Assembly: GCA_965229765.1 (NCBI GenBank)
Contig: CBDDJT010000003.1
Coordinates: 992,001 to 1,056,000, forward strand
Reading direction: 5' to 3'
Source of the DNA: ASV31 sp965229765
Lineage (GTDB): Bacteria > Pseudomonadota > Alphaproteobacteria > Rhodobacterales > Rhodobacteraceae
Length of the DNA: 64,000 bases
Shown here piece by piece: positions 8,679 through 17,038 of the stretch. Under the pieces are notes generated by a model that saw only the letters and a list, made by a program, of their open reading frames with translations, ran no database searches and was not told where the DNA came from. Numbering within the stretch: the first letter of the stretch is position 1; each line of letters starts with the position of its first letter. The translations under genes and the position numbers were made by a program.

Positions 8679-9773
8679 ATGACGACCGCGAACACGTCCA
8701 ATACATCCAACACATCGAACACGTCCAATACCTCGAACACCTCCAACACGTCGAACACTTCCAATACATCGAACACCTCCAACACCTCGGGGATGGAGTT
8801 CGCACACGCCGGCTCTGGCAGTTCGGCGTTTCTCAGCCGCACACTGCTCGACACCGCCGCCGAGGCGACGGAAACCATTGCTCACGCCTCGGTCGACATC
8901 GACCCGGCGCGCATTGCCCCGCGCGACCCCGGCGCCGCCTTCCGCGCCATGAACCCCCGCCACCGGGCGGAACTGCTGGTCAGCACCCTGATGGATGGCG
9001 TGGACATCGTGCCGCTTGGCCCGACCGAGGCCGGGGGCTGGTTCACCGGCGACCTCACGGACCACCAGATCGCCGGGCTGACGCTGGGCGGGACCACCGT
9101 GCCCGTGACAGCGCTGGCGCGCGGCGCCTCGGACGAGGCCTACTGGACACGTCAGCTGCGAGAGGTGCTGGCGCTGGCCTCGGAACGCTGGATCCGCATG
9201 GACGAGATCGTCGCCCAGCAGACCGATATCCTCAGCTACCTCGCCCTGCCCGCGCGGCTGGGGCCGGTGACGCACCCCTGGACGATGGGCTTTCTCGCCG
9301 CCGTGCATGAATTCACCGTGCGCGTGACGATCCGGGTCAAGGCGATCCATGACATGACCCGCCCCGTGGACTTCGCGCCAGAGGTCGTGCCGGTGATCCA
9401 GACGCCGGCCCATTCCGCATTTCCCAGCGGCCATGCCACGGAATCGCACGCGCTGGCCGAAACGCTTGGCGCGCTCTACGGGCCGCGCACCGGCGCTCTG
9501 ATCGACCCGATATCCGAGCGTATCGCGCTCAACCGTGTGGTGGCGGGCGTGCATTATCCCGTCGATGGCGAGGCGGGGCGCGCCCTTGGCCGCCTGCTGG
9601 GCCGGGTTGCCATCGCCCGGCTGAAGGGAGAGGCGCTGAGCGTGCAACTCACCCCCGTCGCGGGCAGCTGCCGCGCCGCCGGCGCAGAAGGTACCGTGAC
9701 GCTTGCCGCCGCGCCGCGCCCGGCGGTCCTCGAATGGATCGCGGCGCGGATCGCCGAGGAACTGGGCGCCTGA
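8679..9773 (+). CDS. Vanadium-dependent haloperoxidase/PAP2 family protein with N-terminal NTS repeat
   Basis: A 364-residue protein. After MTTA comes an Asn-Thr-Ser triplet repeated 11 times (residues 5-37), then an alpha-helical PAP2/haloperoxidase domain. All vanadate/phosphate-binding motifs are intact: K221 and R228-P229 (K-x6-RP), PSGH at 249-252, and R286-x5-H292-x3-D296. The fold oxidises halides with peroxide when vanadate is bound, or acts as an acid phosphatase, and the sequence does not decide between them. ATG 8679 is chosen because GGAGG ends 6 bp before it, although the frame is open further upstream. No signal peptide or membrane helix is evident. The subtilase gene follows after 8 bp. 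Confidence 0.85.
   Translation: MTTANTSNTSNTSNTSNTSNTSNTSNTSNTSNTSNTSGMEFAHAGSGSSAFLSRTLLDTAAEATETIAHASVDIDPARIAPRDPGAAFRAMNPRHRAELLVSTLMDGVDIVPLGPTEAGGWFTGDLTDHQIAGLTLGGTTVPVTALARGASDEAYWTRQLREVLALASERWIRMDEIVAQQTDILSYLALPARLGPVTHPWTMGFLAAVHEFTVRVTIRVKAIHDMTRPVDFAPEVVPVIQTPAHSAFPSGHATESHALAETLGALYGPRTGALIDPISERIALNRVVAGVHYPVDGEAGRALGRLLGRVAIARLKGEALSVQLTPVAGSCRAAGAEGTVTLAAAPRPAVLEWIAARIAEELGA
8691..8789 (+). repeat. Eleven 9-bp tandem units encoding Asn-Thr-Ser
   Basis: Eleven consecutive 9-bp units follow the pattern AAY-ACN-TCN. Units differ only at third codon positions (AAC/AAT, ACG/ACA/ACC/ACT, TCC/TCG). Every unit still encodes Asn-Thr-Ser, so the peptide repeat is kept while the DNA has diverged. 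Confidence 0.97.
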
Positions 9774-9781
9774 GGCCGGGG

Positions 9782-11443
9782 ATGGAATTTCGACCGATCT
9801 CCCCCGCGCGCCACCCGCCCGGAACGCTGCCGCGCAACCTGCTGCCGGTGGCGCTGTCCTGCCTGCGGGGTGACGACACCCGAACGCGTGCCCTGATCCC
9901 AGCCGAGGGCACGGACACCGCCGTGATCTCTGCCGCCGACATCGCCGCCGCCCGGCCCTTTCCCGGCGGCGAGGATCACCTGATCGGTCCGCCCGCCCGG
10001 GCCCCCGGCAGCCTGCACGCCGACGCGCCGCCGGGTCCGCCCGGCCCGCCCCGCCTGCCGCGCGTGGCCATCATCGACATCGGCACCGCCTTCTGGCTGC
10101 CTGCCTTCCGGCGCACCGACGGCACCCCGGCCTTCACCGCCGTCGCGATGATCGAGGCAGAGCCCGACGCCGCCCCCCGCGTGTCGGTGCTGGGCCGCCC
10201 TGCGATCGCGGGTCTGTGCGATCTTTTCGACAGGCACGGCAATGGCGCGGTCGTGGCGCGGCTGGCGCAGGCCTACCCCGGCTCGATCTACGGCGACGGC
10301 GGCGGCACGCGCCCCGCGCTCGGCCCCCGCGGGATGGCGCATGGCACCGCGATGGCCAGCCTGATCCTGCGCGACCGCCCCCTGCCCGGCCTTGTCGCGG
10401 TAGAGCTTCCGGCACAGGCCTATCTCGACCGCTCGGGCGACGTGCTGCGCGGTCTGGCCGTGCCGGCGGTGGCGCAGGCGATGGCGCTTGCCGGCCCCGG
10501 GCCCGCGCCGCTTCACGTCGCGCTGTCCTTTGCCTATCTCGGCGGTCCCTCGCCCGCCGACGGCGACGCCGGCGATCCGCTGCACGCCGCGCTGGAAGCC
10601 ACGCTCGCGGCCCGGCAGGGGGACACCTGGCTTTACCTGCCCACCGGCAACCAGCTTCAGTCACGCCAGCACCTGCGCTGCGGCGACATCGCGCCCGGTG
10701 CGGGCACCGGGCCGCTGACCTGGGACATTCCCGGCGCCGACCCGACCCCAAACACCGTCGAACTGCACTGGACCGGCGCGGGTCCGGTCCGCCTGACCCT
10801 CACCGATCCCGCCGGGCAGGCCGCCCATGCCACGCTGTCGCCCGGCGACGTGGTCGCCGCGGGCACGCCCGCCCCGATCGCCGCCGCACATCTGATGGAG
10901 CGCGGCGGCTGGCACAGCCTGCGGATCACGCTGGCGCCCACCCGTGGCCCCAACGCCGCGCCCGCCGGGCAATGGACCGTCGCCCTGCACACCGACCACG
11001 CGCTTGGCGACCTGCACGGCATGGTGCTGCGCGACGATCCCCCGGGCCTGGCAGAGCTTGTGCGCGCCAGCCGCCAGTCTCGCTTTTTCGATCCCGCCTA
11101 TCCTCACCGAGCGCCGAACGGGCTGCCCATCACCGACGATCCCTCGGCACCGCAATCGGTGATCCGGCGGCGCGGCACCGCTTCGCACCTTGTGCTGGGT
11201 CAGCGCACCCGGCGCGTGGCGGTCACAGCGCTGGAACTGGGCCGCCGCACCCCCGGCGACGTGCCCGCGCCCTATGCCGGGCGCCTTCCGAACGGGCAGG
11301 ATGCCGGCGGGCTTCTGCCCGTGGCAGTGGGCACCACCCTGCGGCCGGGCATCGTCACACGCACCAGCGGCGGCGGCGCCCATGCCCGGCTGGCCGGAAC
11401 GTCCGTCGCCGCGGCCGAGGCGATCCGCATGGCGCTCCGCTAG
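9782..11443 (+). CDS. S8 subtilisin-like serine peptidase
   Basis: A 553-residue subtilase. The triad is complete: D99 in RVAIIDIGTAF, H187 in GMAHGTAMASL and S541 in LAGTSVAAA. The oxyanion Asn is N290 in YLPTGNQ. Between N290 and S541 there are about 250 residues, longer than in compact subtilases, including a beta-rich insert (about 300-410) with repeated PNTVELHW and LRITL strands that may be a recognition domain. Residues 1-90 are Pro/Arg-rich and could be a propeptide or linker. There is no signal peptide, so it probably acts in the cytoplasm. GAGG overlapping the upstream TGA, 6 bp before ATG 9782, indicates coupling to the haloperoxidase gene. Confidence 0.85.
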   Translation: MEFRPISPARHPPGTLPRNLLPVALSCLRGDDTRTRALIPAEGTDTAVISAADIAAARPFPGGEDHLIGPPARAPGSLHADAPPGPPGPPRLPRVAIIDIGTAFWLPAFRRTDGTPAFTAVAMIEAEPDAAPRVSVLGRPAIAGLCDLFDRHGNGAVVARLAQAYPGSIYGDGGGTRPALGPRGMAHGTAMASLILRDRPLPGLVAVELPAQAYLDRSGDVLRGLAVPAVAQAMALAGPGPAPLHVALSFAYLGGPSPADGDAGDPLHAALEATLAARQGDTWLYLPTGNQLQSRQHLRCGDIAPGAGTGPLTWDIPGADPTPNTVELHWTGAGPVRLTLTDPAGQAAHATLSPGDVVAAGTPAPIAAAHLMERGGWHSLRITLAPTRGPNAAPAGQWTVALHTDHALGDLHGMVLRDDPPGLAELVRASRQSRFFDPAYPHRAPNGLPITDDPSAPQSVIRRRGTASHLVLGQRTRRVAVTALELGRRTPGDVPAPYAGRLPNGQDAGGLLPVAVGTTLRPGIVTRTSGGGAHARLAGTSVAAAEAIRMALR

Positions 11444-11550
11444 GGCCCGTCACACCGGATCGGATTTTCCGCCGCCCCGGACCGCAATCGCTGCCTCCGG
11501 GGCAGTGGCGAATGCACCAGTCCGATCGGGTGCGACAGGTCCCGGTCCGT

Positions 11551-13131
11551 TCAGGCCGTCAGCGTCAGCCCCAGACTGCGGAAAGTGTCCAGCGGATAGT
11601 CCGGCCGCATCAGGTGGCCGATCTCGAAGCCCGGCTCGACCGCACGCAGGCGGGCGGCATAGCGCTCGGCCTGCGCCGTGTCGCCAACCAGCCCCGACAG
11701 CGCCACCATGTAGCGCAAGGCGGGACGGTAGCCGGGCATCCCGATATGGCTTTGCCGGGTGTAATCCAGCGCCTCGTCCACCTTGCCCACGGACAACGCG
11801 GCCAGCGCCCGCTGCATGTGCCAGATGAACTCGTGCCGCAGCCCGCGCGCGGCATCCGACGCCCGGCACGACAGCGCATAGCTGTCGCCGGGGCGGCCAA
11901 GCAGCGTCGCGGCATGGCCTGCGGCGGCCAGCGCATAAGGGTTCACCGCGTCAAGCGCCACGGCCCGTGCGGCAAGGTGCCAGCCCCGGTCCACGTCGCC
12001 CTCAAGCTTCATGGCCACCTGCGCGGCCAGCGCCAGCACCATCGGGTTGGTCTGCCCCAGCATCAGCGCCTCCCGCGCCAGCTGAAGCGCCTCGTCGGCC
12101 TGCCGGCCTGCATCGGCGCGCAACTCGATCACACTCGTCAGCCGCTGATAACCGCGCAACGCCTGCACCAGCGGCAAGGCGTCGTCCAGCTCGATCAGGC
12201 TGGACAGGATGTCCTCGGCCGCCGTGATGTCGCGCCTTTGCCCGGTGAACAGCAAGGCCAGCGCCTGCTGCACCCGGAAGAACCCGTTGCCGCGGAAATC
12301 GCGCAAGCCGCGCTCGAAGATCGCCACCAGCACAAGGTTCTGAAAGGCGGAAAATTCGGCGCCCTCGGCGGCGCGGTCCGGCGGGCCGGGCAGATGCGCG
12401 CGCCCCGACCACAGGAAATGCCCCTGCCGTGGCGAAATCAGGCGCACCATGACCCGAACGCCGCCGGGGTCCACCGCGCTGCCCATCTCCAGCACCAGGT
12501 CGGGCGGGGCGGCATCCCCGGGCACCCGGTCCTCCAGTTCCAGCACGATCGGCCCCTGGTCGGCCAGCCGCCGCGCAAGGGCGTCAACCAGGTCCTCTTC
12601 GACCCAGGGCGCACCGGCGCGCCCGTCCCAGCCCTGCCGCGTGATCCGGATACGCAGCGAACGGCCGGGGATGGCGGGGGCCGCGGGCGCATCCTGCCCC
12701 GGCCCGCGCTGCGCGCCGCGGGCCGCATTCTCGGCGGCGGCCGCAAGCCGCCAGTCCTGGAACCCCGACGCCCCGATATTCAGCTCGGCCAGAAAATCCT
12801 CGGACCCGCAGGCCGGGTCGATCTCGACCCGGACCTCGGCCTCCAGCCAGACAGCCCATTTGTCGGCCCGAAGCACGCCCCGGTAGGGCCCCAGCGCGGT
12901 GCGAATGTTGCTCAGCGCGCGTCGGAAGCTGGCGTTGCCCTTTCCGTCCGGGCTGTCACCCCAAAGCATGTCCTGCAACCAGATGCGCGTGCGCCTGCGT
13001 CCCGGAGCCAGCGCAAGCATGGCCAGGACAGCACGCTCCTTCACCGCGCGCGGCGTCATGGACGCTGATCCCGGACCACCGGCGTGCACACGCACACCTG
13101 TGCCCAGCACCAGCACCAGGCGGTCTGTCAT
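11551..13131 (-). CDS. SARP/BTAD-type winged-helix regulator with TPR-like C-terminus
   Basis: About 526 residues from the ATG at 13131. Residues 1-95 form an OmpR-type winged helix without a receiver domain (LQDMLWGD, FRRALSNIRTALG), as in SARP regulators. The middle segment LVLEMGSAVDPGGVRVMVRL..GHFLWSGR resembles the domain found before TPRs in CadC and adenylate-cyclase-like regulators. Residues from about 270 are alpha-helical repeats (TPR-like), usually used to sense proteins or small molecules. Two earlier in-frame starts (13146, 13215) are possible. It points at the subtilase gene and ends 107 bp from it, so it is the likely local regulator of the island. An inverted repeat lies in its own leader. 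Confidence 0.75.
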   Translation of the reverse strand: MTDRLVLVLGTGVRVHAGGPGSASMTPRAVKERAVLAMLALAPGRRRTRIWLQDMLWGDSPDGKGNASFRRALSNIRTALGPYRGVLRADKWAVWLEAEVRVEIDPACGSEDFLAELNIGASGFQDWRLAAAAENAARGAQRGPGQDAPAAPAIPGRSLRIRITRQGWDGRAGAPWVEEDLVDALARRLADQGPIVLELEDRVPGDAAPPDLVLEMGSAVDPGGVRVMVRLISPRQGHFLWSGRAHLPGPPDRAAEGAEFSAFQNLVLVAIFERGLRDFRGNGFFRVQQALALLFTGQRRDITAAEDILSSLIELDDALPLVQALRGYQRLTSVIELRADAGRQADEALQLAREALMLGQTNPMVLALAAQVAMKLEGDVDRGWHLAARAVALDAVNPYALAAAGHAATLLGRPGDSYALSCRASDAARGLRHEFIWHMQRALAALSVGKVDEALDYTRQSHIGMPGYRPALRYMVALSGLVGDTAQAERYAARLRAVEPGFEIGHLMRPDYPLDTFRSLGLTLTA

Positions 13132-13200
13132 CTGCTTTACCCCCATCCCGGCGGCCCGGATTCCGGGAACGCACCGGGCCCCAACGGACCGGCATCCAGA

Positions 13201-13215
13201 TTGACGTTGCGTCAA
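13201..13215. promoter_or_regulatory. Inverted repeat upstream of the SARP-type regulator
   Basis: TTGACG-TTG-CGTCAA is a perfect inverted repeat 70 bp upstream of the regulator start. A second CGTCAA half-site occurs about 30 bp further out (near 13242). The arrangement suits an operator, possibly for autoregulation, but no binding protein is known. Confidence 0.4.
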
Positions 13216-13302
13216 CGCTGCTGCTGCAACGGACCGCCGTCAACCAATCCGAACGCTGCCCGACCACATTTCACCGGCCCGTGTCATTTGGGCAAAAGCT
13301 GC

Positions 13303-14211
13303 TCAGGGCCAGTCCGCGTGCGATCGCTCCGGTGCCCGGGCCAGCCCGCCCCCTGCGCGCAATCGCCGCCGGTAGGTGGCCGGCGGCAGCCCGATGCGCT
13401 GCCGGAAGAAGGCCGAGAACTGGGCAGCCGTGCGAAACCCCAGATGCTGGGCCACCTGATCAACCGTGCGCGCCGACCGCGCCAGAAGGGTCTCGGCCTC
13501 GTGAACCAGTCGTTCATGGATCAGTTGCTGCGGCGGTCGTCCCAGCTCTCGGGTGCAGATGTCGTGAAGCCGGTCCGGCGTCAGGCCAAGGGCCTCGGCA
13601 TAGCGCGCCACCTTCCAGCGGTCGCGGAAATGCACCTCCAGCAACTGGCGGAACTGCCGCAGCGCCTGCGGCGCGGGACCCTGCGTTCCCACCTCGCCCC
13701 GCGCCGGCGCCGCCGCGCGCCACAGCATCACCAGCAACACGCGCACCTGCGCCTCGATCACGGTTTCCGAGCCATCGGCACGCTCTGCCGCCTCGCGCAG
13801 GATAAGTCCGAAAAGCTGGCCCGCCAGCGGGCGCAGTCCCGTCTCGCCATCAAGCGGCAAAAGCACCCGCCGGTCCGCCGTCAGCCGCAGGTCCGTCGCC
13901 TCTGGCCGCATCCCCAGCGCGCTGGTCAGCGCCCGCTCGCCCAGGATGAGAAGCGCGCCCGCCATCCCCGCCCGCGCAGTAAGCCGCATGTCGTCACGCC
14001 AAGGCAGCCACAGCAGCGCCGGGCCCGCGATCTCTTCGCTCGCGGCGGCTGCGGTCAGGCGCACGCGCCCCCGGTCCACCAGCACCACGCGCCAGCTCCG
14101 CTCGCCCAGATCGACAAGCCCGCCAAGCCGACGGTCCTGCAACCCGCCGCGCACCGGTTCGGCGTAAAGCCCCGGCCCGGGACCTGCAAGGAAACCTGAA
14201 TTCCGTGACAT
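13303..14211 (-). CDS. AraC-family transcriptional regulator
   Basis: A 302-residue protein with a cupin-like N-terminal sensor region and a C-terminal AraC DNA-binding domain of two helix-turn-helices: YAEALGLTPDRLHDICTRELGRPP, then VDQVAQHLGFRTAAQFSAFFRQRIGLPPATYRR. I prefer ATG 14211. An in-frame ATG at 14247 lies in AT-rich promoter-like sequence, and the resulting residues look non-coding. It is divergent from the aldehyde dehydrogenase/Liv operon that starts at 14335, and is the obvious candidate to control it in response to the imported substrate. Confidence 0.88.
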   Translation of the reverse strand: MSRNSGFLAGPGPGLYAEPVRGGLQDRRLGGLVDLGERSWRVVLVDRGRVRLTAAAASEEIAGPALLWLPWRDDMRLTARAGMAGALLILGERALTSALGMRPEATDLRLTADRRVLLPLDGETGLRPLAGQLFGLILREAAERADGSETVIEAQVRVLLVMLWRAAAPARGEVGTQGPAPQALRQFRQLLEVHFRDRWKVARYAEALGLTPDRLHDICTRELGRPPQQLIHERLVHEAETLLARSARTVDQVAQHLGFRTAAQFSAFFRQRIGLPPATYRRRLRAGGGLARAPERSHADWP

Positions 14212-14221
14212 TCCCCAGACT

Positions 14222-14250
14222 TTGACAATATTTTCCCGAATTTCCATATT
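14222..14250 (+). promoter_or_regulatory. Predicted sigma-70-type promoter for the aldehyde dehydrogenase/Liv operon
   Basis: TTGACA at 14222-14227, a 17-bp spacer, and CATATT at 14245-14250 form a good -35/-10 pair in the AT-rich gap between the AraC gene and the divergent operon. The first gene starts at 14335 with GGGAGG upstream. The promoter is predicted from pattern only. Confidence 0.5.
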
Positions 14251-14334
14251 TTCTTTTCGCCCAGACACCCAATCATCCCTGACAACAACAATCAGAGCCG
14301 TTCGGCACCGCCGACTGGCCAGGGAGGATCCCGG

Positions 14335-15732
14335 GTGTACCAAGGGGACACCGCAGCCTTGCTGCGGCCGGACCAGATTGATCGCGACGACACCGCCGTC
14401 GCTGCCGCCGAGGCGGCGGCAGACCGTGCGGCGTCGGCGTTCTGGGACTGGTCCTCGACACCCGCCGACACCCGCCGCGCGCTTCTTCTCAACTTCGCCG
14501 AGGCCATCAGCGACAATTCCGACCGGCTCCGACGGGCGGCCGCATCCGAGATCGGCGCCGCCCCCGGCTGGGTCGATTTCAACATCGCCCTCGCGCGGCA
14601 GGTTCTGAAGAGCGCCGCCGACCTTATCCCGATGCTGGCCGACATAGTGCATGACGACGCCGCCCATGGCGCGCGCTCGATCCTGCGCCGGCAGCCCGTC
14701 GGCGTGGTGCTGGGCATCGCGCCGTGGAACGCCCCCATCGTTCTGGCGGTCCGCGCCATGGCGGGGCCTCTGGCCTGCGGCAACACGGTTGTGCTCAAGG
14801 CGTCGGAACACTGCCCCGAAACCCACCGCCTGCTGGTCGATACCCTCAACGATGCGGGCCTGCCTCCCGGCGTGGCGAATGTCGTCACCAACCTGCCCGA
14901 CCGGTCAGAGGCCGTGGTGCAAAGCCTCATCGCCCATCCGGCGGTGCGCCGCGTCAACTTCACCGGCTCGACCCGGGTGGGGCGCAGTGTGGCGCGGATG
15001 GCGGCGATCCACCTGAAACGCTGCCTGCTGGAACTGTCGGGCAAGGCGCCGCTGATCGTGCTGGACGACGCCGATCTCGACGCCGCGGTCGAGGCGGCTG
15101 CCTTCGGTGCCTTCTTCAATCAGGGCCAGATCTGCATGTCGACGGAACGCATCATCGTTCTGGACAGCGTGGCGGATGCTTTCGCCGACCGGCTGGTCAG
15201 GCGCACGGCCAAGCTTTCGGCCGCCGATCCGCGCCGGGCCATCGCGCCGCTCGGCACGCTCATCAACGCCGAGGCGGCCCAGCGCGTCCGCGCGCTGATC
15301 GACGATGCCGTGTCCAAGGGCGCCATCCTGCGCATCGGCGGAGAGGTCGACGGCGCCGTGATGCAGCCCGCGGTCGTCGACAGGGTCGGCGCGCAGATGG
15401 CGCTTTACCACGACGAAAGCTTCGGGCCCGTCGCCAGCGTCCTGCGCGTGCAGGACGAGGACGAGGCCCTGTCGATCGCGAATGATACCGAGTTCGGCCT
15501 TGCCGCCGCCGTCCACAGCCGCGACACCGACCGCGCCATGCGTCTGGCCGACCGGCTGGAAACCGGCATCGTGCATATCAACGGCCCCACCGTCTTCGAC
15601 GACCCCGCCATGCCCTTTGGCGGCATGAAGGCGTCGGGCTACGGACGCTTCGGCGGCGCCGCCTCGCTCGACGAGTTCACCGAATTGCGCTGGATCGCGC
15701 AGCACGCGGCGGGTGCGCCGCACCCGCTCTGA
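14335..15732 (+). CDS. NAD(P)-dependent aldehyde dehydrogenase
   Basis: A 465-residue aldehyde dehydrogenase of the vanillin/salicylaldehyde-dehydrogenase type. The general base Glu is at about E233 (LELSGKAP) and the catalytic Cys is C267 in NQGQICMSTER. The N-terminal Rossmann signature is GIAPWNAPIVLAVRA. The start is GTG with GGGAGG 7 bp upstream. It is the first gene of an operon with a Liv-type importer, a second aldehyde dehydrogenase and a short-chain dehydrogenase, so it probably oxidises an aldehyde intermediate of the imported compound. An aromatic or terpenoid aldehyde is likely by family, not proven. Confidence 0.92.
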   Translation: MYQGDTAALLRPDQIDRDDTAVAAAEAAADRAASAFWDWSSTPADTRRALLLNFAEAISDNSDRLRRAAASEIGAAPGWVDFNIALARQVLKSAADLIPMLADIVHDDAAHGARSILRRQPVGVVLGIAPWNAPIVLAVRAMAGPLACGNTVVLKASEHCPETHRLLVDTLNDAGLPPGVANVVTNLPDRSEAVVQSLIAHPAVRRVNFTGSTRVGRSVARMAAIHLKRCLLELSGKAPLIVLDDADLDAAVEAAAFGAFFNQGQICMSTERIIVLDSVADAFADRLVRRTAKLSAADPRRAIAPLGTLINAEAAQRVRALIDDAVSKGAILRIGGEVDGAVMQPAVVDRVGAQMALYHDESFGPVASVLRVQDEDEALSIANDTEFGLAAAVHSRDTDRAMRLADRLETGIVHINGPTVFDDPAMPFGGMKASGYGRFGGAASLDEFTELRWIAQHAAGAPHPL

Positions 15733-15763
15733 CACCGCGGAAATACAACCGGGAGGAAACGAC

Positions 15764-16981
15764 ATGAAACGCAGAACGACCCTCAAGCTGACAGCCGCGC
15801 TCGCGCTGTCGACCGCGCTCGGCGGCGCGGCGCTGGCCGGCAGCCATTCGGCCGACCCGATCGTGATCGGGGCAGTCGCGCCCAAGACCGGCCCGCTGGC
15901 CGGCGGGGCGGCCGTGACCCACTGGCCCAACATCCGGCTCTGGGCCGAACAGGTGAACGCCCGCGGCGGCCTGAACGTCGACGGCACCATGCGCATGGTC
16001 GAGATCATCGAATACGACGACCAGACCAACCCCGGCGAAACCATCAAGGCCGTCCAGCGTCTTGCCACCCAGGACGAGGCCGATTTCATAATCGCGCCCT
16101 TCGCCACCGGTCTGAACATCGCCGCGGCCCCGATCTTCGCGCGCTACGGCTATCCGCAGATCTCGGTCTCGAACATCACCGACCAGGTCGAGGATCTGGC
16201 GTCGAAATTCCCCAACATGTTCTTCACGCTGGGCTCGACCTCGGCCTTCGCCAGCGACGTGGTGCGGATCCTTTCGGAAATGCGTGACGCGGGCCAGCTG
16301 ACCGGCAACCGCATCGCGATGGTCAACGTGGCCGACGCCTTCGGCATCGAACTGGCCGCCGCCGCGCGCCCGCTGTTCGAAGAAGCCGGCTTTGAAATCG
16401 TCTATGACACCAGCTACCCGCTGGGCACGCAGGACCTGTCGCCGGTGGTCAAGGCCGCCAAGGACGCCGAACCCAACGCCTTCGTCGCGTGGTCCTATCC
16501 GCCCGACACGTTCGGGTTGACCGAACAGGCGATCATCGAGGATCTTCAGGTCGAGGCGTTCTATACCGCCGTCGCCACCTGCTTCCCGGCCTTCGGCGGC
16601 CGCTTCGGCGCACAGGCCGAGGGCATCCTCGGCGCGGGCGGCGTGAACCCCGACAGCGAGGCGTTCAAGGAATACGCCGCCGCGCACGAGGCCGCGACCG
16701 GCGCCAAGCCCGACTACTGGGCCTCTGCCACGACCTATGCGTCGCTTCAGATCCTTGAACAGGCGATCGAGACCGTCGGCCTCGACCGCGAGGCCGTGTC
16801 GGCCCACCTGAAGGAAGCCACCTTCACCACGGTGCTGGGCGACATCAGCTTCAACGAGAACAACTTCAACGAAGCGTTCTGGACCGTCGGCCAGTGGCAG
16901 GACGGCGTGTTCCGCGGCGTCGCCGAAACCGGCCGCGAGGGCGCGTCGACCGTCCGCGTGAAGTCCGGCTGGGGCTCCTGA
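15764..16981 (+). CDS. Liv-type ABC transporter substrate-binding protein
   Basis: A 405-residue periplasmic binding protein of the leucine-binding (type I, LivK-like) fold. The N-terminus MKRRTTLKLTAALALSTALGG...ALAGS is a signal peptide. The mature part starts near PIVIGAVAPKTGPLAGGA, the typical first strand and ligand loop. GGAGG lies 6 bp before the ATG. Family members bind amino acids, amides or small aromatics. With aldehyde dehydrogenases on both sides, an aromatic or alkyl carbonyl precursor is more likely than an amino acid. A strong hairpin follows the stop. Confidence 0.9.
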   Translation: MKRRTTLKLTAALALSTALGGAALAGSHSADPIVIGAVAPKTGPLAGGAAVTHWPNIRLWAEQVNARGGLNVDGTMRMVEIIEYDDQTNPGETIKAVQRLATQDEADFIIAPFATGLNIAAAPIFARYGYPQISVSNITDQVEDLASKFPNMFFTLGSTSAFASDVVRILSEMRDAGQLTGNRIAMVNVADAFGIELAAAARPLFEEAGFEIVYDTSYPLGTQDLSPVVKAAKDAEPNAFVAWSYPPDTFGLTEQAIIEDLQVEAFYTAVATCFPAFGGRFGAQAEGILGAGGVNPDSEAFKEYAAAHEAATGAKPDYWASATTYASLQILEQAIETVGLDREAVSAHLKEATFTTVLGDISFNENNFNEAFWTVGQWQDGVFRGVAETGREGASTVRVKSGWGS

Positions 16982-16989
16982 TAACGACC

Positions 16990-17018
16990 GGGCCGGCCCT
17001 GAACACCGGGGCCGGCCC
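16990..17018 (+). terminator. Hairpin after the Liv binding-protein gene
   Basis: The 10-bp sequence GGGCCGGCCC occurs twice around a 9-base loop, giving a pure G-C stem 10 bp after the binding-protein stop and about 20 bp before the permease start. There is no T tract. It probably acts as a partial terminator or 3-prime stabiliser that raises binding-protein levels over the downstream transporter genes. Confidence 0.6.
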
Positions 17019-17038
17019 CCACCTGAACGGGACGCGCG

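Noticed and set aside
8691..8789. Possible CRISPR array
   Set aside because: Units are 9 bp with no spacers and keep a reading frame.
8524..8878. Minus-strand open frames across the NTS repeat reading as VLEVFDV-type repeats
   Set aside because: They are the complement of the (NTS)11 coding repeat. Third-position variation fits the plus-strand frame only.
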